Assembly (NCBI GenBank): GCA_903929755.1
Contig: CAIYVZ010000151.1
Coordinates: 1 to 64,000, forward strand
DNA from: an uncultured Acidobacteriia bacterium
GTDB taxonomy: Bacteria > Acidobacteriota > Terriglobia > Bryobacterales > Bryobacteraceae
Length of the DNA stretch: 64,000 nucleotides
Direction of reading: 5' to 3'
The notes under the pieces: generated by a model
What the model saw: only the letters and a program-made list of their open reading frames with translations
The model's database searches: none
Told to the model about the DNA's origin: nothing
Shown: piece by piece, positions 15,325 through 24,081 of the stretch
How positions within the stretch are numbered: position 1 is the first letter of the stretch
Layout of the letters: each line of letters begins with the position of its first letter
Program-made: the position numbers and the translations under genes

Positions 15325-16348
15325 ATGACGGAACTGGAACGACGGAAAGCAATCGACCTCGCCCTGCTGGCGATGGACAAGCAGTTTGGACGCGGGACGG
15401 TCCTTCGGCTGGGGTCCGATAATGCGGTTCCGGTGGAAGCGATCTCATCGGGATGTCTCTCGATTGACGTCGCGCTTGGCGTGGGTGGGTTTCCCCGGGG
15501 CCGGGTTGCGGAGGTTTTTGGGCCGGAGTCATCCGGAAAGACCACCATCGCCCTGCAGGTGATTGCGCAGGCGCAAAAGGCGGGGGGCGCGGCGGCTTTC
15601 ATTGATGCCGAGCATGCTCTGGATCCGACGTATGCGCGGAAGCTGGGGGTTGATATCGACAACCTGCTGGTCTCGCAACCGGATACGGGAGAGCAGGCGC
15701 TGGAGATTATCGCGGCTTTGGTTCAGTCCGGGGCGCTGGACGTGGTGGTTCTGGACTCGGTGGCGGCGCTGGTCCCGAAGGCGGAACTGGAAGGCGAGAT
15801 GGGTGACAGCCATGTGGGTTTGCACGCGCGACTGATGTCTCAGGCGTTGCGCAAGCTGACGGGCGTTGTGTCCAGGACGAACACGTGCCTGATCTTCATT
15901 AATCAGATTCGCGAGAAAATCGGCGTCATGTTCGGGAGTCCGGAAACCACTACCGGGGGCCGGGCACTGAAGTTCTATGCTTCGGTGCGGGTGGATGTTC
16001 GCCGGACCGGGGCTATTTAAGGATGGCGACACCGTTATCGGTAACCGGACGAAGGTGAAGATTGTGAAGAACAAGGTTGCGTCGCCATTCCGCGAGGCCG
16101 AGTTCGACATCCTTTACGGGGAAGGTGCTTCGCGGGAAGGCGATCTGATCGATATCGGGGTGTCTCGTAACGTGGTGGAGAAGTCAGGTTCGTGGTTCAG
16201 TTACAAAGGCGAGAGGATCGGGCAGGGAAGGGATAACTCCCGGATCTTCCTGAAACAGAATCCGGAAATGGCGCAGGCTCTGGAGCAGGAGCTGCGGGAG
16301 GTACTTGGTCTGCGCCCGAAAGCTCGCAGCATTTCTGCTGTGGCCTGA
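15325..16348 (+). CDS. recA: RecA recombinase, split by a +1 frameshift
   Basis: Residues 1-231 are plain RecA: Walker [10 protein letters not shown] at 66-74, Walker [11 protein letters not shown], the [21 protein letters not shown] loop 2 region (shown in parts: [21 protein letters not shown]). At RRTGAI the frame meets TAA at 16018. Skipping the single T at 16018 restores the expected [19 protein letters not shown] and the whole C-terminal domain to 16348, giving about 340 residues, the normal RecA length. No other defect is seen. GGGAGA precedes the ATG. The product drives strand exchange and LexA cleavage. The shift may be a sequencing error, a fresh mutation or programmed +1 frameshifting; I saw no LexA box. 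Confidence 0.9.
16009..16021 (+). other. Frameshift site in recA
   Basis: The bases read GGGG-CT-ATT-TAA-G. In frame 0 ATT (Ile) is followed by the stop TAA; in the +1 frame ATT is followed by AAG (the conserved Lys of RecA). A purine run GGGG lies two bases before the ATT codon. The layout recalls the prfB frameshift site (a Shine-Dalgarno-like run, then a shifty codon, then a stop), but ATT is a weaker shifter than the CTT of prfB and the GGGG also encodes a conserved Gly. Confidence 0.6.
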
Positions 16349-16380
16349 GAGACGAGCCTGGTCCGGTATAGAATTATGGC

Positions 16381-17487
16381 GTGACGAGACGAGATATCCT
16401 GACGGCCGCGAGTTCGGCCGCATTGGTGGCACAATTTGCCGGCAGTGCTTCGGCTGAGGCCGTACCGAATCCAAAGGGGAAGCTTGGCATGGGCGGCGCG
16501 CCCACTGCCTTTGGTGCCCGGAACGGCGGCGCGAGGGGTGGTCGCGGGGCGGCTGCGGCTCCCGGCGGGTCACGGGCGGCTGGGTACGTTCCGCCTCCAT
16601 TCTCTGATGAATTCCTCGATTACTGCCATAAGCTGGGCCTGGGTGGCGCGGAGATGGGCAACACTCCGTCGGACCCCGAGACCATCGGCAAGTTCAAGGA
16701 AAAGGTTCAGCAGTACAACATGCACGTGATCTTCAACGTGCCGTTGCCCCGGACCGAAGCAGACGTGGATCGCTTCGAAGCCGGCGTGAAGGCGGCGAAG
16801 GAGATTGGCGCGTACAGTCTTCATGCCGCGCTTACGGGCCGACGATACGAGGATATGAAGACGCTGGCCGATTATCGGGTCAGCTTTGAGAACAACCAGA
16901 GAATGGTCGCGCTGGCGACGCCTGTCCTGAATAAGCACAAAGTTCGACTGGGGCTGGAGAATCACAAGGGCTGGAGCGCGGCGGAACAGGCTGCCTGGCT
17001 GAAGCGGATCGGAAGCGACTATGTGGGCGTTCACCTCGACTTCGGGAACAACGTTTCGTTCCTGGAAGACCCGATGTACACGCTGGAGACGCTAAAGCCC
17101 TGGGTGGTAGGGGCACACATCAAGGACATGGGGATTCTGCCGTACGAGGACGGGTTCCTGCTGGCGGAAGTTTCGTTTGGTGACGGCTTTCTGGACCTGA
17201 AAAAGATGGTGGATGTTCTGCGGGCGAAGGATCCGAACATGATCTTCGATCTGGAAATGATCACGCGCGACCCGCTCAAAGTGCCGATTTACACCGATCA
17301 GTACTGGGTGACTTTCAAGGAAACACCACCTCAACAGGTGGCGAAGTTCATGGAATTGCTGCAGAAGAAAGCCTCGAAGAAGCCGCTGCCTACCGTGGCT
17401 GGTTTGGGCGGCGCGGCGAGGCAGAAGCTGGAAGAAGACTACAACATGGCCTGCATCCGGTATGCACGGCAGAATCTGGGGTTATAA
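16381..17487 (+). CDS. Secreted sugar phosphate isomerase/epimerase-like TIM barrel protein
   Basis: 368 residues from GTG 16381. The N-terminus MTRRDILTAASSAAL is a Tat-type signal (RR-D-I-L), followed by a Gly/Ala-rich linker to about 62. The rest matches the xylose isomerase-like TIM barrel (AP endonuclease family 2): ENHKG, VGVHLDFGNN with the metal-binding Asp/Asn region, GAHIKDMG, and FDLEMITRDP. Such proteins bind a divalent metal and isomerise or epimerise sugars; the substrate cannot be told. The C-terminus ends with a helix rich in Lys. The next gene starts at once, so an operon with the secreted protein at 17491 is likely. Confidence 0.85.
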   Translation: MTRRDILTAASSAALVAQFAGSASAEAVPNPKGKLGMGGAPTAFGARNGGARGGRGAAAAPGGSRAAGYVPPPFSDEFLDYCHKLGLGGAEMGNTPSDPETIGKFKEKVQQYNMHVIFNVPLPRTEADVDRFEAGVKAAKEIGAYSLHAALTGRRYEDMKTLADYRVSFENNQRMVALATPVLNKHKVRLGLENHKGWSAAEQAAWLKRIGSDYVGVHLDFGNNVSFLEDPMYTLETLKPWVVGAHIKDMGILPYEDGFLLAEVSFGDGFLDLKKMVDVLRAKDPNMIFDLEMITRDPLKVPIYTDQYWVTFKETPPQQVAKFMELLQKKASKKPLPTVAGLGGAARQKLEEDYNMACIRYARQNLGL

Positions 17488-17490
17488 GTG

Positions 17491-18249
17491 ATGATGCGCA
17501 GAACTATTTTCGCTGTTCTTTTGTCGGGAGGTTTGATGGCGATGGCCGAGACTCCCGTGGAATTCGCTTCCGAGGCTCGGTTTCAGCTGGATCTGCATGT
17601 TCCCGATGCCGCGATTCAGGCGTTGCTGCCGAAAGGCTTCACGCTGAATGTGGCGACGCAGGGTCCGGCGAAAGACTGCAATGTCCGGCTGGTGTTCATT
17701 GACAGGCTCAGTATCAATGCTCCGGACGGGAAGCCGATTGGCAAGGGTGCGAATACGCTGGCGTACCTGGTGTCGCCGGTGAAAGATGCCGCGGGGGCCA
17801 ATGTGCAGCTGGTGGTGGGTGGGTTGACCGCCGATCCGGCAGACGCGCCTGGGCCGTTCGGGAACTACATCGCGGCGAGTACGCACAACGTGACACGGTC
17901 GCTTTCGAGCGGGTCCGGTCCGTCAACGGAGACGCAGGACTGGGTGTTTGTCTCAGCCAGCGGCGAGCGTCTGGAAATGCACATCAAGTTCGAGCGCGGT
18001 GTGGGCAACAAGGGCAAGCCGGCGGATACAAAGTTCTATTCCGCGAAGACGCCGGACTTCTACCAGATTTCCAGACAAGAGCAAGTGCTGGACATCCTGA
18101 AGAACACGACCACAAATCCGCCGGATCGCGTGAAGGAATTCTCCCTCAAAGCGGGTGGAGGCAGCTACGCGAAACTGTTCGACGGGACGGAAAAGATGCT
18201 CAGCTGGGACAACATCCTCTGGATCAACCGGACGGTGCTGCTGCCGTAG
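17491..18249 (+). CDS. Secreted protein of unknown function
   Basis: 252 residues with signal peptide (about 1-19, FAVLLSGGLMAMA). The mature part reads FQLDLHVPDAAIQALLPKGFTLN, then NVRLVFIDRLSI and NTLAYLVSPVKDA; this general pattern is faintly like acetoacetate decarboxylase-type beta barrels, but no catalytic lysine can be placed. GTG at 17488, ATG at 17491 and ATG at 17494 are consecutive start choices. The gene follows the TIM-barrel gene by 3 bases and probably shares its transcript. No function is claimed. Confidence 0.75.
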   Translation: MMRRTIFAVLLSGGLMAMAETPVEFASEARFQLDLHVPDAAIQALLPKGFTLNVATQGPAKDCNVRLVFIDRLSINAPDGKPIGKGANTLAYLVSPVKDAAGANVQLVVGGLTADPADAPGPFGNYIAASTHNVTRSLSSGSGPSTETQDWVFVSASGERLEMHIKFERGVGNKGKPADTKFYSAKTPDFYQISRQEQVLDILKNTTTNPPDRVKEFSLKAGGGSYAKLFDGTEKMLSWDNILWINRTVLLP

Positions 18250-18252
18250 CGG

Positions 18253-19317
18253 CTAGTTAAGCGTGTAGCGGAAGCGGTACATGAGGTAGTCCATAGCACC
18301 CTCCTTGCCGTTCCAGACGGCTCGGTCCATGTGGGAATACTGCAGGGAGAACATCATTCCGCCGTGCCAGTTCGCGGGCACGGCGAACTTCTGATTCACA
18401 CCCGCTGACCACTGGCGGACGATGCGGTTGGCGGTGGTGTCCATGCGGTTTGCGTAGACCATGCCTCCATAGGTGTAGAGTTCGGTGTTTCGCCGCATCT
18501 GAAACTCGGCTCCTTCGATAGTGGAGAGGCCGTTGGGGCCGATGGGCATTACGCCAAGAGCCTGGTAGGCGGCTCTTTTTGACCAGTATTGTTGATTCAC
18601 GAAGCGGAGCTTCGGCGTCAGACTGATAACTGCTGAGGCCGTGGCTCCCTTGCGTCCGAAACGTCCGCCAAAGGCCCCGAGTTCGTAGTGGGTGCGCTTT
18701 TTGTCCCGAACTACCTTGGTCAGCAGATTGCCGTCAGCTTCCCAGGCGACAGCGATTTTGTAGTCACCAACAGGCCGGGCGATACGAATCTGGCGGACTC
18801 GGGAACCGAGCAGCCCGACTTCGTATGCAGGGTCGATAACGTCGGTGCTCATCACGTTTTTGTCCGAGTCGGTGCCAATGCGGTTGGGCCGGAGGAGGCT
18901 CCAGGCCTGACCGCCGAGCAGTTCCCATTTGCCGTAACTCGCCTGACCCCAATACTGACGCCAACGCCAGGGGCTTTGCCCGGTGGTGAAGTTCATGAAG
19001 TCGCTTTCGAGGTAGGTGGTGAAGTGGAAGTCACCAGCGGGGAGCTCCGATTTCAGCATCAGGCGGGAATGGCGGGCCGAGCCAATGGTTTCCCACGGGG
19101 TGTCTCCGAGGGGGATCCTGCCGAACTTTGTGGAGACGGAGTCCGCCGTGGTGGAGCTGCGGGACATGCCGATCAATTCCAGAAAAGCGCCGGGCTTGAG
19201 CGTCAGGGCACCGAGGTGAACAAGATCGGGTTCCGCACCGCTTGGATGTGGATCAGCGGCCAACAGGAGATGAGTGGCCGTGAACAGGAGGGGGAGAAGA
19301 CTGGATTTGTAGATCAA
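18253..19317 (-). CDS. Outer membrane porin-like beta-barrel protein
   Basis: 354 residues with signal peptide (LLPLLFTATHLLLA). The mature protein shows long alternating strands with aromatic ends, e.g. FHFTTYLESDFMNF, QYWGQASYGKWELLGGQAWS, YKIAVAWEAD, and ends YLMYRFRYTLN, as expected for an outer membrane barrel resembling DcaP-type or phosphate-selective porins. No N-terminal coiled coil is present. Substrate unknown. It faces a convergent gene 3 bases away at 18249 and diverges from the cytochrome gene at 19412. Confidence 0.7.
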   Translation of the reverse strand: MIYKSSLLPLLFTATHLLLAADPHPSGAEPDLVHLGALTLKPGAFLELIGMSRSSTTADSVSTKFGRIPLGDTPWETIGSARHSRLMLKSELPAGDFHFTTYLESDFMNFTTGQSPWRWRQYWGQASYGKWELLGGQAWSLLRPNRIGTDSDKNVMSTDVIDPAYEVGLLGSRVRQIRIARPVGDYKIAVAWEADGNLLTKVVRDKKRTHYELGAFGGRFGRKGATASAVISLTPKLRFVNQQYWSKRAAYQALGVMPIGPNGLSTIEGAEFQMRRNTELYTYGGMVYANRMDTTANRIVRQWSAGVNQKFAVPANWHGGMMFSLQYSHMDRAVWNGKEGAMDYLMYRFRYTLN

Positions 19318-19411
19318 ACGTGGACCGTGCGAAGTAACACTTTTGTAACAATATCATCGGGTCTCGGCTGGACGGAACAACAGTGGGAACGTATAGAATG
19401 GTTTAGCCCGA

Positions 19412-19825
19412 ATGTCTATTCACAAACTAGTGTCGATTCTGATTGCAGTGGCCTGCCTGAGCGCAGCTGCGACGTCCCGCTCGGCGCGCGACGGTGTTTT
19501 TACGAAGGCGCAGGCCACGCGCGGCCAGAATGTTTACAACGAAGAGTGCGCCAAGTGCCATGGCCAGAATCTGGCTGGTGGGGAGAGTTCGCCGGGTTTG
19601 GCAGGGGCCGAGTTTCTGGCTAAGTGGCAGGGCAAACCCCTGAACGGATTGTTCGAGGTGACTCGGACTACGATGCCGGCAGATGATCCGGGGCATTTGA
19701 GCCGGCGGCAGGTGGCAGATTTGATGGCCTATATCCTGAGTTCCAATGAATTGCCGGCGGGCGAGAAGGATCTGGAGAGTTCCGCCGACACACTGAACGA
19801 CATTCGCATTGAGGGCAAGAAGTAG
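19412..19825 (+). CDS. Secreted class I cytochrome c
   Basis: 137 residues with signal peptide (about 1-22, ILIAVACLSAAA). One haem site, CAKCH, at residues 46-50, preceded by ARGQNVYNEE-like helix and followed by GGESSPGLAGAEFLAKW; the methionine ligand is probably in TTMPADDPG (about 88). Typical small mono-haem cytochromes of this type occur with dehydrogenases or oxidases, but none is adjacent. The next gene begins 7 bases later. The 94-base gap to the divergent porin gene should hold both promoters. Confidence 0.9.
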   Translation: MSIHKLVSILIAVACLSAAATSRSARDGVFTKAQATRGQNVYNEECAKCHGQNLAGGESSPGLAGAEFLAKWQGKPLNGLFEVTRTTMPADDPGHLSRRQVADLMAYILSSNELPAGEKDLESSADTLNDIRIEGKK

Positions 19826-19832
19826 CGCTCTG

Positions 19833-20570
19833 ATGCGAATCGCGCTGATTTCCGACATCCACGGAAATGCGATCGCTTTGGAGGCGGTGCTTGCCGAGGT
19901 TGATGGGGAGCGGGTAGACCGTACGATTTGCCTGGGCGATGTCGCTACTCTGGGCAGCCAGCCGCGTGAGGTGCTGGACATCTTGCGGGAGCGGCGGATG
20001 GTGAGTGTTTTGGGGAACCATGACGAGTTCCTGTTTGTTCCTGAACTGCTTCACCAGTACGCCACGGGGGCTCCGATTGAAGCTGCCGTTGACTGGTGCC
20101 GGGGACAGTTGCGGCCTGCGGATTTCGACTATTTGATGACGTTTGAGCGGGAGTTGATGGTACCTTTGGACGGCTGCGAAAGCCTTTGTCTGTTCCATGG
20201 CTCGCCACGGTCCCACATGGAGACGCTGCTGGCGACGACTCCGGCCGATGAGCTGGATATGATGCTGGACGGGCGGCGGGGAGCTGTGCTGGCTGGCGGA
20301 CACACGCATATCCAGCTGCTGCGGCAGCATCGGGGGCGGTTGCTGGTAAATCCGGGGAGCGTGGGGATGCCTTTTACCGAGCACATCGGCGCGAATCCGA
20401 ATACGCCTCCCACGATTCTGGCTCATGCGGAATATGCCGTAGTTCGGGCGGAAAAGGGCCGGATCTCGGTGGATCTGCGGCGGATCGAGCTGGACAAGAA
20501 GAGACTTCGGGAAGCGGCGCTGGCGTCTGAAGTCCCGCTGCGAGGTATGCTGGCCGCGCAGTACGCGTAA
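19833..20570 (+). CDS. Metallophosphoesterase (YfcE-like)
   Basis: 245 residues starting MRIALISDIHGNAIALEAVL, which has the first metal motif (D8-x-H10). Further motifs follow: CLGDVATLG, LGNHDEF, and the pair FHGSPR and GGHTHIQ, then NPGSVGMP. All are standard for calcineurin-like phosphoesterases of the YfcE/MJ0936 type acting on phosphodiesters or phosphomonoesters with two metal ions. No signal peptide, so cytoplasmic. ATG at 19833 is chosen since the motif starts right there; an in-frame extension to 19809 would only overlap the cytochrome gene. A terminator follows. Confidence 0.9.
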   Translation: MRIALISDIHGNAIALEAVLAEVDGERVDRTICLGDVATLGSQPREVLDILRERRMVSVLGNHDEFLFVPELLHQYATGAPIEAAVDWCRGQLRPADFDYLMTFERELMVPLDGCESLCLFHGSPRSHMETLLATTPADELDMMLDGRRGAVLAGGHTHIQLLRQHRGRLLVNPGSVGMPFTEHIGANPNTPPTILAHAEYAVVRAEKGRISVDLRRIELDKKRLREAALASEVPLRGMLAAQYA

Positions 20571-20576
20571 ACGGAA

Positions 20577-20608
20577 AAGGGGCGGTGAGTCGCCTCACCG
20601 CCCCCTTT
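20577..20608. terminator. Bidirectional intrinsic terminator
   Basis: Inverted repeat AAAGGGGCGGTGAG / CTCACCGCCCCCTTT with a four-base loop, placed between the convergent phosphoesterase gene (ends 20570) and TonB receptor gene (ends 20626). Confidence 0.9.
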
Positions 20609-20625
20609 CACTTACTGCTTACGGA

Positions 20626-23600
20626 TTAAAAATACAGCTTCATGCCGAACTGTACCTGCCGCGCGGGCGTCGAGAGAGACGTAATGGTCCCGAAGCTGCC
20701 GTTGCTGCGGTTGCCATCCGGAGCGCCGAAGTTGGTCTTGTTCATGAAGTTGAACGCTTCCACCCGGAATTCGAGCTTCGACGCTTCACTCCACAACTGA
20801 ACCTGCTTGTGGGCGGCCAGATCCGACTGGACCAGACTGGGACCACGCGCGATGTTGCGTCCCGCGTTGCCGAAAGGATGGCTCGGGTCGGTCGGGATGA
20901 GCACGTTGGCGGGGTTCAGATAGTTGGTGGGACCGCCATTTGGCGTGCGGGGATCGCCGATAATGTTCGGGCGATACGTGGGCAGGCCGCTGACCTGGAA
21001 CTGCGAAGACGGGCTGTAGTTCAGGTTCACGGGCAGGCCGCTCGCCATGGTGTTGATGACGCTGAGTTGCCAGCCACCGGCCAGACCATCCACCAGGCGG
21101 TTGGCGCTGCTCATGTGCTTTTTGCCCTTGCCAAACGGCAGGTCGTAAGCAATGGCGGTCGTGTTGTTGAACTTCTGGTCGTAGCTGGAGAGGCCCTTTT
21201 CGTTGCGGATGTCGGCCATGTTGACGCGGGAGTTATCGCCGTTGGCGGTCTCGAGGTGACCGGAGGCATTGTCGATACCTTTGCCAAAAGTGAACGAGTT
21301 CAGCATGTAGAGGCCGTCGGAGTAGCGCTTTTCCACCTTGAGCTGGACGGACTGGTAGTTGGCGAAACCGGCGCCCATGGCGACTTCAATCGCGTTGAAG
21401 TTCGAGATGGGGCGGCGAGCCTGGAGCGAGAGGTTCTGGCCGGGCTGGTTGGGCGTGGCCTGATTCCAGTCGCCCAGAATCATCAGGTGAACGCTGTGGC
21501 TGCCGACGTACGCGGCGTCAACCACCAGAGTCGGGGTAATTTCGCGCTGGATGTTGAAGTGCCAGCTTTGTACATATCCGTCGGGATTGTCCTTCGGGAT
21601 ATAGCGGGACTGGGCATTCAGGGGGTTGAAGTTAGCCGGCACCGCGAAGTTCTCGGGGTAGCCAAGCTGGGTGGGGCGGAAGCAGGTGCCATTTGCGGAC
21701 GCGGCGCTGGCGCAGAGCGACAGGTTTGTGGGGCTCTGGCTGAACGTTGCGTTCACGATATTCGGGCCGTTGTAAGCAAGCAGGTTTTCGCCGCCGAGAC
21801 GGTTGAAGTGGACCCAGGAGATGCCGTAGCCGCCGCGGATCACAGTCTTATCCATGGCGCGGTACGCAAAGCCGAGGCGCGGAGCCCAGTCATTCTTGCG
21901 GGGATTCACCAGCGCTCGGTCATAGATGCTGCCTGCCTTCGCCTGGAGCAGGGTTTTGGTGGCCGGGTCGAAATTGGCGAGACGGTTGTCGGCGACCCAC
22001 TGTGGGGTGCCGAATTCGTAGCGCATACCCAGGTTCAGGGTCAGCTTCGAGTTGACCTTGAAATCGTCCTGTATATAGCCGAAGTGCATCTGCTGGCGAA
22101 GATCGACGATGACGAAGTTGTTGAGTGAATAGGAGTCGCGCGCGCCGAACATGAAGTCGGTGAGGGCGTAAGCTTCACGCTGCGCGGTGGAGGGGCTGGC
22201 CACGCCGGGGTTGCTGAACAGGCCGTTGTAGGTGTCCTGACCGAAGACCGGGTTGAAGTCGTTGACGGTGGTGGTGATGTCCTGGAACTCGTAACCCATC
22301 TTCAGGGTGTGACGGCCAAGATACTTCGAATAGTTGACCTTGGGGTTGACGACGAAGGGGTTCTGGAACTGCGGATTCGACCCCTGGCGACCGAACTGGG
22401 AGAACGTGGTTACGGCCTGGCTGTTCAGGATGCTGACGACGAGAGGGTCTGTGGGAAGGCCGCCGATGCCGAACTGGGCGAGCAAGCTGGGCTGGCCGGC
22501 GCCGATGGGCGTCTTACCGCCATCGAACCAGGAGATGCCGAGGCGGGCTTCGATCAGCGAGGTGGGGCTGAAAGAGTAGGTGGCGCCCGCGGCAAGTTGC
22601 TGGTTGAACTGGTGGACATCGCCGTTATTGTTGCCGCCCGCCGCGCCGGGGATGTTGCCGGGAACGTAGAGGTTGGCTTCGCGATGGCTGTAGCGGACGA
22701 ACGCGTTCAGCTTCTGGTTGGGGATGTAGTCGATCTTCCAGTCGCCCTTATCGTCGTTGATGGACGCGCGGGGCATGGTGGAGAGATTGTTGCTGAAACC
22801 GGCCACATTGGGATCGGGCAGCGCGGCGAGCACGGCCTTCGCGAAGGGGCTCATGGCCGACTGGGGGACAACTCCATCGGCATAGACCGCGTTCGTATAC
22901 GGGTTCTTGACGGCGGTGCCGAAGTTGCCGGATTTGTAAGCTGCGGTGGGGATCGTGGCGAAGGTGAGGGCGCGTTGCACGCGGCGGAGACCTTCATAAT
23001 CGACGAAGAAGAAGAGCTTGTCCTTAATAATGCGACCACCAAAGGCGGCGCCGTATTGGTTCTGCTGGAAAACGGGCTTCACGCCGCCATTGGGTTTGAA
23101 GAAGCCGACGGCATTGAGCTGGGTGTTGCGGACGAATTCCCAGGCGGAGCCATGGTAGCTGTTGGTGCCGCTGCGGATGGTGGCATTGATGACGGCACCG
23201 GAAGCGCGGCCATATTCGGCGCTGTAGTTGTCGGTGGCGACGCGGTATTCGGCGACGGCATCGGGGTTGATCTGCACAACCTGGTTGGAGAAACCCTGGT
23301 TACTGGTGCCGTAAGCGTTGTTATCCACGCCATCAAGGACGAAGTTATTGAACGCGCTGCGCTGGCCGTTGACGTTGTAGGATGCGTCGCGACTGGTGAT
23401 GGAGCCGTCTTGAAGGACGGACTTCCGAACACCCGGCGAGAGCAGGGCGAGGTCGGCGTAGGAGCGACCGTTGAGCGGGAGATCGAGAATCTGACGGGTG
23501 GCCATCACCTGGCCGCGGTCACTGGAGTCGGTTTCGAGGACAGCGGCGGCGCCGGAGACGGTAACGCTTTCGGTGACGTTGCCGACAGGAAGCGTGAGAT

Positions 23601-23901
23601 CGACGCGCTGACGGGCGTTGACGGTGACGGTGAAGCGGTCGGCCGTGGCGGCTTTGAAGCCCGGGGACTCCGCCCTCAGGCTGTATTCGCCGATACGGAC
23701 TTTGAGGAATTGATAATTGCCCTCCGAATCGGTGGCGGCGTTTTGCTGGGTGCCGTCGGCCAGATTGGCGAGAGATACTTTACTGGACGCAATCACATGC
23801 CCGGATGGATCGTGGATCGTACCCAGCACAGTTGCGGTATCGAACTGTGCAAAGCAGACCGACGCACCTATAAACAACAAGGTTATTGGGGATCTTAACA
23901 T
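20626..23901 (-). CDS. Oar-type TonB-dependent receptor
   Basis: 1091 residues: signal peptide (about 1-19), carboxypeptidase regulatory-like domain (about 20-105, VLGTIHDPSGHVIASSKV, GNYQFLKVRIGEYSL), plug domain (about 110-235, with LNGRSYADLALLSPGV and FVLDGVDNNAYG), then a large barrel to a final aromatic, VQFGMKLYF. This is the build of Oar-like receptors, which import large or rare substrates through the outer membrane using TonB energy and are numerous in Acidobacteria. Substrate unknown. No neighbouring binding lipoprotein or hydrolase points to it. A second member lies at 40753. Confidence 0.9.
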   Translation of the reverse strand: MLRSPITLLFIGASVCFAQFDTATVLGTIHDPSGHVIASSKVSLANLADGTQQNAATDSEGNYQFLKVRIGEYSLRAESPGFKAATADRFTVTVNARQRVDLTLPVGNVTESVTVSGAAAVLETDSSDRGQVMATRQILDLPLNGRSYADLALLSPGVRKSVLQDGSITSRDASYNVNGQRSAFNNFVLDGVDNNAYGTSNQGFSNQVVQINPDAVAEYRVATDNYSAEYGRASGAVINATIRSGTNSYHGSAWEFVRNTQLNAVGFFKPNGGVKPVFQQNQYGAAFGGRIIKDKLFFFVDYEGLRRVQRALTFATIPTAAYKSGNFGTAVKNPYTNAVYADGVVPQSAMSPFAKAVLAALPDPNVAGFSNNLSTMPRASINDDKGDWKIDYIPNQKLNAFVRYSHREANLYVPGNIPGAAGGNNNGDVHQFNQQLAAGATYSFSPTSLIEARLGISWFDGGKTPIGAGQPSLLAQFGIGGLPTDPLVVSILNSQAVTTFSQFGRQGSNPQFQNPFVVNPKVNYSKYLGRHTLKMGYEFQDITTTVNDFNPVFGQDTYNGLFSNPGVASPSTAQREAYALTDFMFGARDSYSLNNFVIVDLRQQMHFGYIQDDFKVNSKLTLNLGMRYEFGTPQWVADNRLANFDPATKTLLQAKAGSIYDRALVNPRKNDWAPRLGFAYRAMDKTVIRGGYGISWVHFNRLGGENLLAYNGPNIVNATFSQSPTNLSLCASAASANGTCFRPTQLGYPENFAVPANFNPLNAQSRYIPKDNPDGYVQSWHFNIQREITPTLVVDAAYVGSHSVHLMILGDWNQATPNQPGQNLSLQARRPISNFNAIEVAMGAGFANYQSVQLKVEKRYSDGLYMLNSFTFGKGIDNASGHLETANGDNSRVNMADIRNEKGLSSYDQKFNNTTAIAYDLPFGKGKKHMSSANRLVDGLAGGWQLSVINTMASGLPVNLNYSPSSQFQVSGLPTYRPNIIGDPRTPNGGPTNYLNPANVLIPTDPSHPFGNAGRNIARGPSLVQSDLAAHKQVQLWSEASKLEFRVEAFNFMNKTNFGAPDGNRSNGSFGTITSLSTPARQVQFGMKLYF

Positions 23902-24081
23902 CCCTCTATTTTAGCGAATTGAGGAAGTTTCAGGTTTCAATAGGGTTTAAATGCGGCTGGCGATCGGTTAAATTTCGTGGGCAACGTTTCACGGGCACGG
24001 TGGGGTGGGGCCGGCGAAGTACAACGGAGTATTCTTCCCGCCGATGATGACCCCGGTTCCACTCAACGCATCCGGAAGTGG

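Noticed and set aside
22309-23898. 529-residue plus-strand open frame opposite the first TonB receptor
   Set aside because: Antisense shadow; low-complexity Gly/Asp/Val composition and no ribosome site or motif.
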